Shown: piece by piece, positions 26,001 to 33,400 of the stretch
How the letters are laid out: each line of letters begins with the position of its first letter
Position numbering within the stretch: the stretch's first letter is position 1
NCBI RefSeq assembly: GCF_012911005.2
Contig: NZ_WTVS01000026.1
Span: 1 to 64,000, forward strand
Length of the DNA stretch: 64,000 bases
Direction: 5' to 3'
Source of the DNA: Aromatoleum toluolicum
Lineage (GTDB): Bacteria; Pseudomonadota; Gammaproteobacteria; Burkholderiales; Rhodocyclaceae
The notes under the pieces: model-generated
What the model saw: the letters and a program-made list of their open reading frames with translations, nothing else
Told to the model about the DNA's origin: nothing
Database searches by the model: none
Position numbers and translations under genes: made by a program

Positions 26001-28007
26001 CTTCTCGGCTACGACGAGATGCTGTGCCTCGGCAAGTGCTTTTTCCTTCTGCGCGCGAGCGACGCCGTGAACGTCGGTGGCTAGCTCCTTCTGCAGCTTG
26101 ATGACGAGCCGCTCGCCCTCGGTCATCTTGTCGGCGAGCTCGCCCTGCTCGCGTAGGCGACCGAGGTATTCTTCGGTAGCCGCGACCTTTGCGCGGATCG
26201 CGGCGACTTCGTTCTGACCGGTGCCGGCGGCGCCACTCTTGCCGGTTTCCTTGTACTTGTCCGCAATCGCGGCCAGGCGGTCACGAAGATCTTTTTCCTT
26301 CAGCAGGCCGGCATTGACCAGCTCGCGACCGCGAACTGCGGCGGAGATCATTTCCTGATCCCGCTTGGCAGACTTGTCCTTGTACTGGTCGGCCTCCTTC
26401 TGCCAAGCCATGCTCAGCTGGGTCTGTCGCTGCTGCTCTGCAGTGATCGCCGCGCCGCGCTGCTGCATGCGCTGCAGCTCCTGCAGGCTGCCTTGGCGCG
26501 CCTTCAGATCGTCCAGGCTCGACCCGAACAGCGACAGCGGGTTGTGCGATTCGATCTGCGAGGCGACGTCAGCAAGCTGGTCGGAGAGTGTCGCCGGTCG
26601 CCCGACGTTGAGCATCGCGTCCCATCCTGCCTTGGCGGCATCTGCAACAGCCGCCCACCCGCGTTCGATTGACCCAAGATTCCCAGTGACCTGTTTCGTC
26701 CGGTCGTCGAATGCCGTGGCGTAGGCGTTCTGCGCCGCCGCAGCCGCCTCTTCCGTGTGCCCCTGCTCCTGCAGGGCCTTGATCTGCTCATAGACGGCCG
26801 CGGTGAGGTAGCGGTACTTCTCGTTCAGCCGCTCCGAGGCCTCCACGGGCGCCTTGCCGAGTTCAGCGAATTCCTTGGCGGTTTCCTCGATGCTCTTCCC
26901 GACGGTGCGCTCCATCTGCACCGCGACACGGCTGAAGTATTCAAGGTTGCCGGCGGCCACGCGTCCGGTGCCAGCCATCTCAGCCAGCGCTTCCGCGGCC
27001 TTGCCCTGCGTGCCGACCACGTCGCCGATCCGCTCCGCCATGCCGGCCATCTGGCCAGCAGTCGTGCCGGCAACGTTGCCGGTCATGATCAGGGCGCGGT
27101 TGTAGGCGTCGGCTTCCTTGCTGCCCTGGTAGTAGGCCAGCGCCACCGCACCGGCCGCCGCGGCGAGTAGCGTGAATGGGTTGATCAGCCCGACGACGTA
27201 GCCGCCCAGTGCGCGGGCCGCGTTGCCCGTGCCGCCGAACATGTCCTTGAGCTGGCCGCCCTGCTGGATCATGACCATCATCGGGTTCTGGCCGGCAGCG
27301 ATGGAGGTCCAGATGTCCGTGAACTGCGCCGGCACGCCGCGCAGCGCCCATGCGGTCTGCTTCGCCGCCGCGTTCATGTCGTGCGTCGATCGCTCTGCTG
27401 CGCGAATCTTCTGGATATACGGGTCGGCAGCCTGCGCGACGCCGAGCTGTGCCGCGCGCATTTCCAGCCACGCGGCCTTGCCGTCAGTGAGTTGCACCGA
27501 CTGCCGCTTGAGCGATTCCAGCAGACGCGACTGGCTCGCCGACATCCGGTCGGCGCCGTCTGCAGCCGCCGTCGCGGCCTGCTTCTGCGCCGCAGCCGCC
27601 GATTGCATCTCGGCCTTGTAGCGCCCCCACTCCTCGGAGAGCTGCCGGATTGCGCGCGTATGCGCCTCGGCCTTCGTCGCCCCTTCGTCGCTGAATTGCT
27701 TCATCAGCGGGCCCATGCCCTGCTTGACGAAGTCGTTCCACGTCATCGATGCGCGCGCCGCCTCGTCGGCCGCAGCCGACACGCGCTTGATCGAGTCGGT
27801 AATGCTGCGGGTGGATTGCTCCACCTTCTGCGCAGCCGCCCCGGTGCCGGCGCCGATGCCGTCGACGCCCTTGGCAGCCTCCTGCCCCGCCTGCGCGACA
27901 CCTTGCGCCATGTCGCGCGCGGCATCCTTGACGTCCTGGAAGCCGGCTCGGGCTTCCGTGGCATCAACTCCGATGCCGAGCTGGACTTTGCGCTGGTCAG
28001 TGGTCAT
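23076..28007 (-). CDS. Tail tape measure protein
   Basis: 1643 residues, the longest gene in the window. It has the usual layout: N-terminal domain (VQLGIGVDATEARAGFQDVKDAARDM), long coiled coils to about residue 900, a Gly/Ala-rich membrane-active segment (about 980-1080) ending IPVWGWAALAVLAIAGDLM, and a helical C-terminus. It sets tail length and takes part in DNA entry. By the usual 1.5 angstrom per residue, the tail would be roughly 240-250 nm. The start used is the ATG at 28007 (MTTDQRKVQ); the frame opens six codons earlier without a better ribosome site. Confidence 0.93.
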   Translation of the reverse strand: MTTDQRKVQLGIGVDATEARAGFQDVKDAARDMAQGVAQAGQEAAKGVDGIGAGTGAAAQKVEQSTRSITDSIKRVSAAADEAARASMTWNDFVKQGMGPLMKQFSDEGATKAEAHTRAIRQLSEEWGRYKAEMQSAAAAQKQAATAAADGADRMSASQSRLLESLKRQSVQLTDGKAAWLEMRAAQLGVAQAADPYIQKIRAAERSTHDMNAAAKQTAWALRGVPAQFTDIWTSIAAGQNPMMVMIQQGGQLKDMFGGTGNAARALGGYVVGLINPFTLLAAAAGAVALAYYQGSKEADAYNRALIMTGNVAGTTAGQMAGMAERIGDVVGTQGKAAEALAEMAGTGRVAAGNLEYFSRVAVQMERTVGKSIEETAKEFAELGKAPVEASERLNEKYRYLTAAVYEQIKALQEQGHTEEAAAAAQNAYATAFDDRTKQVTGNLGSIERGWAAVADAAKAGWDAMLNVGRPATLSDQLADVASQIESHNPLSLFGSSLDDLKARQGSLQELQRMQQRGAAITAEQQRQTQLSMAWQKEADQYKDKSAKRDQEMISAAVRGRELVNAGLLKEKDLRDRLAAIADKYKETGKSGAAGTGQNEVAAIRAKVAATEEYLGRLREQGELADKMTEGERLVIKLQKELATDVHGVARAQKEKALAEAQHLVVAEKAVDVEKRRIKALQDARTELDKQIDAASKSADAIMERAIGQEAANEAMGKSKTAIEQATLALMRQQLVEADSSDRFDPAYVASLERKVAAEERYVKALQEAEFKQMSMRLAEESRSAGEETNTLNLQLSLLGRSQVERDKIIAQRRVELKLAKDLADIEKLNLGEGPEAAAKREELKAQAQANALVEKTNTANKVVIEEWERTSQQIEQSLTDALLRGFESGEDFAENFRNTLKNMFATLVLRPIIQPIAQGMSGLVLQAVGMGGGLGGVGGGASGIGNLFQMGSSAYNMYNTLGSSGVVSGSAAMSPFAMTSAPVYEGGQLVSAGGYGSTLGTYAAGLGTGLWAYNQTGSYTAGVAGGAAGMAGAGAVAGGMGAAAAGTSVGAGAMAGASAGLAAIPVWGWAALAVLAIAGDLMQDKKDPKVAFQMAKQGGGFDKNWEDGVKVSSVFGELGLNSNSKDVDAKDFRKSLEAIAAFDGAMAAFLSAREIEAVRARMDGWKSTRVAAKYAAAGQRERMLAITEGIGGDVFADAQAFVDSGQAKGNKGVQAFTQYVLDRIRTDELSDMIGTLGASLSDDAAMAWMQSLNRTETVTNAKGKKEKVQISGFNEIAAATQQLQAVVGMDAGDALAAQVKAMVMQFDALGASMPTSIDGFKALIGGIDLTTAAGQKLYMQLAPLAAGFGQLQVAQQQLYDMLVPESEKLARAQTELSAKFADLGVAVPQGADTLRTLIDAQDQSTEAGRTMRAELLALVPAFKGVSDAAQEAGRAWEALRADLTKFRNEITGGDLAGLSPESAYLAAQTQFEQTSRLAAIGNQDALAQLSEVGRSFLDASREYFASGASYFADLASVQGVVDAGLSLTDRKLAAIAGGVDMPAFADGGFHTGGLRLVGEEGAEIEATGPARYWTAEQTRGFLSGDRSQAATSRDQEIIDELKVVVRVLSAGMSALDERLARLERSGNEQARQARMTNDRRVA

Positions 28008-28042
28008 GGCGTCCCAGAAATGCAACGAGGCCCCGCAGGGCC

Positions 28043-28743
28043 TCAGTCGTTGTTTTCGCGCATCACGGAGAGCGCTTCGCGCTCCAAGACACGCACATCA
28101 TCAAACATGCGATCCCATTCCGGGCCGACATGGCCGGCGCGGTCCAGGAGATCGAACAGCACGAGGTAATTCAGCCCGGTCGGGCCGGACATCCCCACAG
28201 CCCACTGCGTATTCATCCGCACGAAGACTTCGACGGCCGGCCAGTTCTCGGGCCAAACCTCGACGTCGTCGCCTTCGTAGTCTTCCGGCCGGAGTCCGGC
28301 CGCTCGCATCTCTTCGGGGCTGGGGGGCCTCTCGTAGAGTCCTCGGGCGGCCTCCTTCAGTTTCCCAGGCGGCCCTCGACGGCCGCGGAGCGGTAGCGCT
28401 CCATCATCGACGTCACCGCCGCGGGCAGTTCGTCGGAAAGCTGCGTCAGCGTTTCGAGGCTGATCGGCTCATCGAGGTCCCAGCTGTCGAGCGCATCCAT
28501 CAGGTACTCGGCGTTCTTGCCCTTCGTTTTCTCCATCAGCCGTTCCATGGAGAACTTGTCGTCGACCGGACGCTCTTCGCCGGCCTCTTCGAACAGGCGG
28601 TCGATGAACTGGCCGAATTCGGTACGCGTGCGGTACTTGAAGCTGCAGCTGATCGTTCCTTCGCCACCTTCGGGCATCGGAAAGGAGACGGCCATCGGCT
28701 TGAACGACTTCGGGCGCTGCCCCAGCTTGACTTTGTTTGCCAT
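28043..28743 (-). CDS. Tail assembly chaperone, -1 frameshift fusion (gpGT-like)
   Basis: The long product expected if ribosomes shift -1 at GGGAAAC (28360-28366). It is the 128-residue chaperone followed by 105 residues beginning LKEAARGLYERPPSPEEMRAAG, a DUF1799-type sequence. The region between the shift site and the first ATG of the downstream frame (28309) is clearly coding (about 17 residues of good sequence). So the downstream frame is not an independent gene. It ends 36 bases before the tape measure, as lambda GT does. The pair coats the tape measure during tail assembly. Confidence 0.8.
28357..28743 (-). CDS. Tail assembly chaperone, short form (gpG-like)
   Basis: 128 residues, acidic and helical (TRTEFGQFIDRLFEEAGEE...SDELPAAVTSMMERY), in the standard position between tail tube and tape measure. 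It stops at TGA directly after the slippery heptamer GGGAAAC, so most ribosomes make this form and some extend it. A terminator-like hairpin separates it from the tail tube gene. Confidence 0.85.
   Translation of the reverse strand: MANKVKLGQRPKSFKPMAVSFPMPEGGEGTISCSFKYRTRTEFGQFIDRLFEEAGEERPVDDKFSMERLMEKTKGKNAEYLMDALDSWDLDEPISLETLTQLSDELPAAVTSMMERYRSAAVEGRLGN
28360..28366 (-). promoter_or_regulatory. Programmed -1 ribosomal frameshift site
   Basis: GGGAAAC in the X-XXY-YYZ register (read CT-G GGA AAC TGA). Lambda G/GT uses the close relative GGGAAAG. The zero-frame stop follows at once, and the -1 frame is open and protein-like on both sides of the site. Confidence 0.85.
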
Positions 28744-28800
28744 GATCTTGTAGTTCCTTGAGCGCTAAAAAGGCCCACCGAGGAGCGACCTCGCGGGCAT

Positions 28801-28824
28801 GAAAAGGCCCGCCGAAGCGGGCCT
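28801..28824 (-). terminator. Hairpin terminator between tail tube and tail chaperone genes
   Basis: Minus-strand stem AGGCCCGC/GCGGGCCT with a 4-base loop followed by UUUU. It begins 13 bases after the tail tube stop. It probably lowers readthrough into the chaperone and tape measure rather than ending transcription. Confidence 0.75.
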
Positions 28825-28836
28825 CATGGCTACCTA

Positions 28837-29484
28837 TCAGGCGGCGTAGCGGGTGATGCGGCCGTTGCCGTTGATGGAAACGACGTTGGTCAGAATCGCG
28901 CCGTTCGACATCTTCGGGTTTTCATTCAATGCCAGCGTGCAGGGCGTGAAGATCATGGCGCCGCTCTTGAGCGTCTTCTTCAGGACCGTGTCGCTCTGCA
29001 CGTCGGTCAGCGTGCGCATTGCGGTGTAGGACGCAGAGCCGAACTGGTCGGAGTCGATCTCGAAGGACTCGATCACGGCGTTGAACCCGTCGTTGAGGTT
29101 CAGGTCGGTGTCTTCATCCATGAATCGCACGGTGACGTTCTTCGGATCGCCGCCCGACTGGCTCGGGTTCAGGTACTTCGGGATCTGGGTGAAGGTCGTG
29201 ACCTTGCGCACCGTGCCGCCGCCCGAGCCCGCCGGGAAGAACTCGGTGTTCGTGGTGTCGATGCTCTCGGCGACGAACGAATCCGTGAGCACACTCTTGA
29301 CGCGAACAGCGCGGCGATTCAGCCGGCCCCAGCCCGAGTAGATCTGCACGATGTCGTCCACGCTGTAACCGTGTGCAGTGCAGGACACGACGGCCTCGGC
29401 GGCGTTGCTGATGTCGCTGACGGTCTTCGCGGCGGCGAATGCCGTTGCAACCGAAATGATGGTGCCGGAAGGAAGGGTTGCCAT
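28837..29484 (-). CDS. Major tail tube protein
   Basis: 215 residues, start MATLPSGTIISVATAFAAAKTV at ATG 29484 with AGGAG upstream. A beta-rich core (SVDDIVQIYSGWGRLNRRAVRVKS) precedes the conserved C-terminal stretch of gpV/phage_tail-type tubes (NDGFNAVIESFEIDSDQFGSASYTAMRTL). It polymerises around the tape measure. It is set off by hairpin terminators on both sides, which fits a gene expressed at its own level. Confidence 0.85.
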   Translation of the reverse strand: MATLPSGTIISVATAFAAAKTVSDISNAAEAVVSCTAHGYSVDDIVQIYSGWGRLNRRAVRVKSVLTDSFVAESIDTTNTEFFPAGSGGGTVRKVTTFTQIPKYLNPSQSGGDPKNVTVRFMDEDTDLNLNDGFNAVIESFEIDSDQFGSASYTAMRTLTDVQSDTVLKKTLKSGAMIFTPCTLALNENPKMSNGAILTNVVSINGNGRITRYAA

Positions 29485-29499
29485 GTTACGGGTCTCCTG

Positions 29500-29526
29500 A
29501 AAAACAAAAACCCGCACGAGGCGGGT
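29500..29526 (-). terminator. Hairpin terminator upstream of the tail tube gene
   Basis: Minus-strand ACCCGC/GCGGGT stem with loop CTCGT, then U5-G-U5. It lies between the tail completion gene and the tail tube ribosome site, so it may act as an attenuator inside the late operon. Confidence 0.75.
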
Positions 29527-29562
29527 ATTGGGGGGGATGCCCTTGCGGGCGGAATCAATCGG

Positions 29563-29919
29563 TCAGCGGGCTGACCAGATGCTGAAGTCTTGAATCGTTC
29601 CGTACAGGTCCAGGTCAGGGTCATGCGTGGCGATCGGCGCCGACTGCGGCTCCGCCTGGAATGCGCTCGCGGCCCGGAGGGCGGCATCAACCTGCAGGGC
29701 AAGCGCCGCAGCGGAAGCCCGGGAGGTCGCCCAGACGTTGATCTGGAAATAGCCGTTTTGCTTGTCCGGCAGCTGGGCGTCGGTGTAGTTGATGACCTCG
29801 CCGCCGATCTGCTGGTAGGTGATGTACGGCCGCACCGTACTGAACGGCGCGACGTCGGGGAACACGCGCCCGCCGACGAAGCCCTGCAGCAGGGTGTAGA
29901 TGTCCGCTTCGACGGTCAC
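29563..29919 (-). CDS. DUF3168 tail completion protein (gpU-like)
   Basis: 118 residues. The DUF3168 pattern is clear: EADIYTLLQGFVGGRVFPDVAPF, then RPYITYQQIGGE, then NGYFQINVWATSRASAAALA. Members cap the end of the tail tube. It overlaps the preceding gp10-like gene by four bases and keeps the standard order connector, closure, gp10, completion, tube. Confidence 0.85.
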   Translation of the reverse strand: MTVEADIYTLLQGFVGGRVFPDVAPFSTVRPYITYQQIGGEVINYTDAQLPDKQNGYFQINVWATSRASAAALALQVDAALRAASAFQAEPQSAPIATHDPDLDLYGTIQDFSIWSAR

Positions 29920-30437
29920 AGCACACCGATCCGGCGCAGTAGCTCATCGATTGCCGCCGCCTCGGCCTGCGGGAAATGGGCCTGTGCAGGACGCACGAAC
30001 GGCCGCGCAGCCACTTGGCGCGGGACTGGCAGCGGGTGATTCTTGTCCGTGTGCCACTTGCCATCCTTGCCGAGGTACGTCGCAAACTTCTGCAGATGGC
30101 CGTACTCGACAAGATGGCCGTGCGGCGCCTTCGCGGCGTTCCAGCTGATGTGGTAGGTCGCGCGCCCCTCGCCGCTGTTGTCCTTCGAATACGCCTGGTA
30201 GATCGAGCGGGCGAGGTTCCCGCTGACCTTGCCGATCGCTGCGACGTTGCGATGCACGGCTTCATAGAGCACCTGTGCAGCCGCCTGCGCCGCCGGGCGC
30301 ACCGCCTCCTCGACGTCGGTCGCCAGCGCGTCGATCATCCGATCGATTGCATCAGTGGGCATCATGATCGTGAGTGACGGCTTTCTCGCCGCGTAGCTGC
30401 GCGCGCGCCCCGCAGAGGTTCGGCTGGGCTTCGTCAT
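29916..30437 (-). CDS. HK97 gp10-like head-tail/minor tail protein
   Basis: 173 residues. The HK97-gp10 family marks are present: the helix AAAQVLYEAVHRNVA, then GNLARSIYQAYS and the C-terminal GTxPFxxPA-like ARPFVRPAQAHFP. It joins head and tail. The ATG at 30437 overlaps the closure gene stop (ATGA). The longer frame to 30683 is not supported. Confidence 0.82.
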   Translation of the reverse strand: MTKPSRTSAGRARSYAARKPSLTIMMPTDAIDRMIDALATDVEEAVRPAAQAAAQVLYEAVHRNVAAIGKVSGNLARSIYQAYSKDNSGEGRATYHISWNAAKAPHGHLVEYGHLQKFATYLGKDGKWHTDKNHPLPVPRQVAARPFVRPAQAHFPQAEAAAIDELLRRIGVL

Positions 30438-30766
30438 CTCACCGCCTCGCAAACCAGATCCACGTACTCGCGCCGCACCTCGTCGGGCAGCGCCGCCTTG
30501 ATGTCGTACACGACCGCCCCATGCATCACCCGCATTCCGGCGTCGACGTCGGTGCGGTAGCGGATACGGATCGACGCGCGCACCGTCGATGCGTCGGCGT
30601 TCGCCTTGATCGACTCCGATCCGCTCAGATGGAGGATGTTCGCCCAGACCTTGCCGTCCCCAGACGCGATCAGGTTTCCCCACGTCGTCAGCGGCTGGCC
30701 GGCCGCGTCCTGCTCCGCCGTCTGGCGCTGGATCGTCACCTTGCGATTCAGGCGGCGCGAATCCAT
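30434..30766 (-). CDS. Phage head closure protein (SPP1 gp16-like)
   Basis: 110 residues, beginning MDSRRLNRKVTIQRQTAEQDAAGQPLTTWGN, the standard N-terminus of head-tail joining/closure proteins. It seals the portal after packaging. The ATG at 30766 shares one base with the stop of the connector gene (TGATG); a GTG four codons earlier is possible. Confidence 0.87.
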   Translation of the reverse strand: MDSRRLNRKVTIQRQTAEQDAAGQPLTTWGNLIASGDGKVWANILHLSGSESIKANADASTVRASIRIRYRTDVDAGMRVMHGAVVYDIKAALPDEVRREYVDLVCEAVR

Positions 30767-31338
30767 CAGAACCCCCACACCTTGACCGTATTCAGCAGCG
30801 AGTCGCGCGCCCTTTCCTTCGCTTCGCGCTCAGCCGGCGTATGCGGATTCAACGGCGACTCGACCTCGATATGCAGCAGCATGGCGGCCTTGACCGCCTG
30901 CGGCAGCGCCGCGGCAGCGTAGCCGCAGTCGAAGCGCACCCGTACCGCATCCGGGATTTCCCGCGTCGCCGGCCACGCGCTTCCGTAGGTCAGCGCAACC
31001 TCGCGCGGCGGGACGCCGTACGGGCTGAGTGCGTAGGCGGATGCGGATAGCGTCTGCTCGGCTCCGGCCGTGTCCGTGTATTTGATGCTGGTCAAAGCCG
31101 TGACCGGCGGCATCGGCAGGCAGATCGCGCCGGCCGGGAACTCTTCAAGAGCCGCCTCCAGCGTGCGCGGCGCCAGCGCGAGGCCCGTGTAGTGCTCCGC
31201 GTATTCGCGCGCCGCCGTGATCAGCGACGTCAGCAACGCATCGTGCGACGTGTCATCGGAATCGACCTTGCACTGCAGGCGAGCTTCTGCCAGGGATACG
31301 GGCTCGATGGCAACGGCGGTGATGACCTTGAAATTCAT
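30766..31338 (-). CDS. Head-tail connector protein (HK97 gp6 / phiE125 gp8-like)
   Basis: 190 residues. Helices at the N-terminus (VSLAEARLQCKVD...LLTSLITAAREYAEHYTGLAL) are followed by the beta segment and the C-terminal helix AVKAAMLLHIEVE. This is the phiE125 gp8 family pattern. It forms the ring between portal and closure protein. The gene follows the capsid and a small protein, the usual order. Confidence 0.87.
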   Translation of the reverse strand: MNFKVITAVAIEPVSLAEARLQCKVDSDDTSHDALLTSLITAAREYAEHYTGLALAPRTLEAALEEFPAGAICLPMPPVTALTSIKYTDTAGAEQTLSASAYALSPYGVPPREVALTYGSAWPATREIPDAVRVRFDCGYAAAALPQAVKAAMLLHIEVESPLNPHTPAEREAKERARDSLLNTVKVWGF

Positions 31339-31356
31339 GTGTGCGCGACCTCCGCA

Positions 31357-31382
31357 AAGAGGGCTCGTGGTGACACCCTCTT
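31357..31382 (-). terminator. Hairpin between small head protein and connector genes
   Basis: Seven paired bases, AAGAGGG (31357-31363) with CCCTCTT (31376-31382), and a 12-base loop. It is in the only gap between these two late genes. The U-run is short, so I rate it weak. Confidence 0.4.
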
Positions 31383-31399
31383 CACGCAGTGGCCTGGTA

Positions 31400-31816
31400 T
31401 CAGGCCGGCGGGTTGGCAGTGGGCTGCAGGTTCGGGCAGATCACGCAGACCGCCGCCAGCAGCGACGCCGTCGCGTTGTTTGCCGGGGTAATGGTCAGAC
31501 GGGTGTAGCGCTTCGTGCCCTTGTAGCCGAGCTTGAAGCACTTGTCGTCGTCGCTCTGAATGAAGCTGGCGAGCGCTTCGGTGCCGAGCAGATCGGCATC
31601 CGCAACGGCGGTCGCGCCGCTCATGTCGGAGGCGTCCGACTCCTCCAGCAGCGTCGTGAACTCGGCGCCAGCATCGCCCAGCGATCCGGTGGCGATGATG
31701 TAGGTCGCCGCGCTGACGTTCTGGTGATCGATGATCTGGCCGACTTGGGCGGTGTTGTCCGCGACCGAAGCAGGAGAGATAACCCGCTTCACGTTGATGC
31801 AGTTGAACATTTCCAT
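31400..31816 (-). CDS. Small phage head protein downstream of the capsid
   Basis: 138 residues, beta-rich, starting MEMFNCINVKRVISPASVADNTAQVG and containing KCFKLGYKGTKRYTRLTITPANN. Proteins of this size and pattern recur right after HK97-type capsid genes. Decoration is a reasonable guess, but I know of no proof. Confidence 0.65.
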   Translation of the reverse strand: MEMFNCINVKRVISPASVADNTAQVGQIIDHQNVSAATYIIATGSLGDAGAEFTTLLEESDASDMSGATAVADADLLGTEALASFIQSDDDKCFKLGYKGTKRYTRLTITPANNATASLLAAVCVICPNLQPTANPPA

Positions 31817-31851
31817 GGTGATGATTCCTTGAAGAGGATGGGGCAGAAGGA

Positions 31852-31873
31852 GGCGCCACCCGCAGGCGGCGCC
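31852..31873 (-). terminator. GC-rich hairpin just after the capsid gene
   Basis: Minus-strand GGCGCCGCC/GGTGGCGCC stem (one G-U pair) with a 4-base loop, eight bases past the capsid stop. A weak U-rich stretch follows. It may protect the capsid mRNA end or reduce downstream expression. Confidence 0.45.
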
Positions 31874-31880
31874 GTGCCGA

Positions 31881-33332
31881 TCAGGCAGCGAACTTCAGGA
31901 ACTTGACCGCCTCGAAATTGACCGCGCCGCCGCCGGTCCGCTTGGTGCTGTAGAACACCACGTAGGGCTTGGCGGTGAAGGGGTCGCGCAGCGTGCGGAT
32001 GCCCATGCGATCGACGATCTGGTACGCCTCCTTGAAGTCGCCGAGGGCGAGCGACAGGCTGTCCGTGGCCAGCGCCGGCATGTACTGATCGATGCGCACC
32101 GGGTAGCCGTTCAGGCGATCCGGCGTGCCGGCCTGCATGGAGGGCTCCCACAGGTAGCGATCGGTCGTCGCCTCCTTCAGTTTGCGGATCTTGGTCCGCA
32201 CCTCGCGGCGCATGACGAAGTTCGCGTTCTGCAGGTACTGATCCTTGAACGCGCCGATCAGGTCGTGCAGCGGGTCACCCTTGGTCGTTGCGTTGAAGTC
32301 GCCGTTCGTGCCCGTCTTCACGTGCTCGAAAGTGCCCCATGCGCGGCTCGCGTCGGCAGTGGCTGCCGTGGCGTAAGACGCCAAGCCCATCGGCTTGCCG
32401 GCGCCGTTACCGGTCCAGAACGCGGTCCCCTCAACGCGTGCGAACTTGTCGGCGATCTTGCCGGACAGCCAGGCTTCCACGTCGGTGGCGGCGTCGTCGA
32501 GGATCTTCTGCGACGCCTTGGGCATGGCGTACATCTCGAAGGCCTCGATCTTCCATTTGCCGACGGTGGGCGTCGCGGAGTCGGAGCGAGTACCCAGTTC
32601 GGACACCCACCCGGCCGCGGCCTCGTCGTTATCGACGATGCCCTCGATGTCGTTGGTGCTGATGGTCTGCACCGATGCGAGCTGGCGCATCACCGACTGC
32701 TCATAGACCTTGCCCACGACGCGGCCCATGGTGGCGTGGGGGAGGAAGTAGCCGCCGTCCGGATCGGAGCCGGCCTGCAGCGCCTTGCGCTCGCTCGACT
32801 CCAGGCTATCGACAGGCACGCCGGCCACCAGCTTGAAGAAGGCCGACTTGTACAGTCGGTAACCCTCGGCGTCGAATTCAGCCGGAACCGCCTTCCCCTT
32901 GCTCGCGCAGTCGGCGCGCAGGGCGATGTTGAACGATTTCAGCTCGGCGGCGAAATCTGCTTCGGCCTTCACTTCGCTGTCGGTCTTCGGGCGCCCGAGC
33001 TTCTTTTCGATCGCATCGAACTGCTCTTTGAGGTCGGCGAGCTTTTCCATGTCGGCGCTGATCTTGGCGAGCTTGGTTTCGAGGTCGCCGACAGCCTTCC
33101 CTTCGGCTTTCGCCTTCAGGATCTCGTCGTTGGTCTTTTTGAACTCGCTCCACGCCTCGCCTTGCTGGTCGATGATCTTCTTGATCTCGATCAGCTCCAC
33201 ATTACCGACGACGCCGAGCATCGCGAGGCCTGCCATGATGTCGGGCGAGAAAACTGGAACGCCAGCAAGGGCGGAGCCCATCGCCAGCAGGATGGTGGCA
33301 GCGATGCCGAATTTGAAGTGCGTCGATTTCAT
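31881..33332 (-). CDS. HK97-family major capsid protein with hydrophobic N-terminal extension
   Basis: 483 residues. A helical delta-domain (about 48-125, ELIEIKKIIDQQGEAW...LKEQFDAIEKKLGRP) acts as internal scaffold. The HK97 fold follows, from about YRLYKSAFFKLVAG to the end (GDFKEAYQIVDRMGIRTLRDPF). Unusually, residues 1-45 read like a signal or membrane segment (FKFGIAATILLAMGSALAG). The ATG at 33332 has GGAG nine bases upstream, so this start is well supported. The extension should be removed with the delta-domain by the prohead protease encoded upstream. Confidence 0.92.
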   Translation of the reverse strand: MKSTHFKFGIAATILLAMGSALAGVPVFSPDIMAGLAMLGVVGNVELIEIKKIIDQQGEAWSEFKKTNDEILKAKAEGKAVGDLETKLAKISADMEKLADLKEQFDAIEKKLGRPKTDSEVKAEADFAAELKSFNIALRADCASKGKAVPAEFDAEGYRLYKSAFFKLVAGVPVDSLESSERKALQAGSDPDGGYFLPHATMGRVVGKVYEQSVMRQLASVQTISTNDIEGIVDNDEAAAGWVSELGTRSDSATPTVGKWKIEAFEMYAMPKASQKILDDAATDVEAWLSGKIADKFARVEGTAFWTGNGAGKPMGLASYATAATADASRAWGTFEHVKTGTNGDFNATTKGDPLHDLIGAFKDQYLQNANFVMRREVRTKIRKLKEATTDRYLWEPSMQAGTPDRLNGYPVRIDQYMPALATDSLSLALGDFKEAYQIVDRMGIRTLRDPFTAKPYVVFYSTKRTGGGAVNFEAVKFLKFAA

Positions 33333-33351
33333 TTTTCCGATCTCCAGAATG

Positions 33352-33372
33352 AAAAAACCGCCTTGTGGCGGT
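33352..33372 (-). terminator. Hairpin terminator between prohead protease and capsid genes
   Basis: Minus-strand ACCGCC/GGCGGT stem with a 4-base loop followed by six Us, 29 bases past the protease stop. Late transcripts must pass it to reach the capsid gene, so it would be bypassed by antitermination or act as an attenuator. Confidence 0.75.
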
Positions 33373-33400
33373 CGTTTTGGTTGATGCTGTTGGCAGGCTT

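Noticed and set aside
28043-28309. Independent DUF1799-type gene starting at the ATG at 28309
   Set aside because: Coding character continues upstream of that ATG to the slippery site, so it is the -1 frameshift extension.
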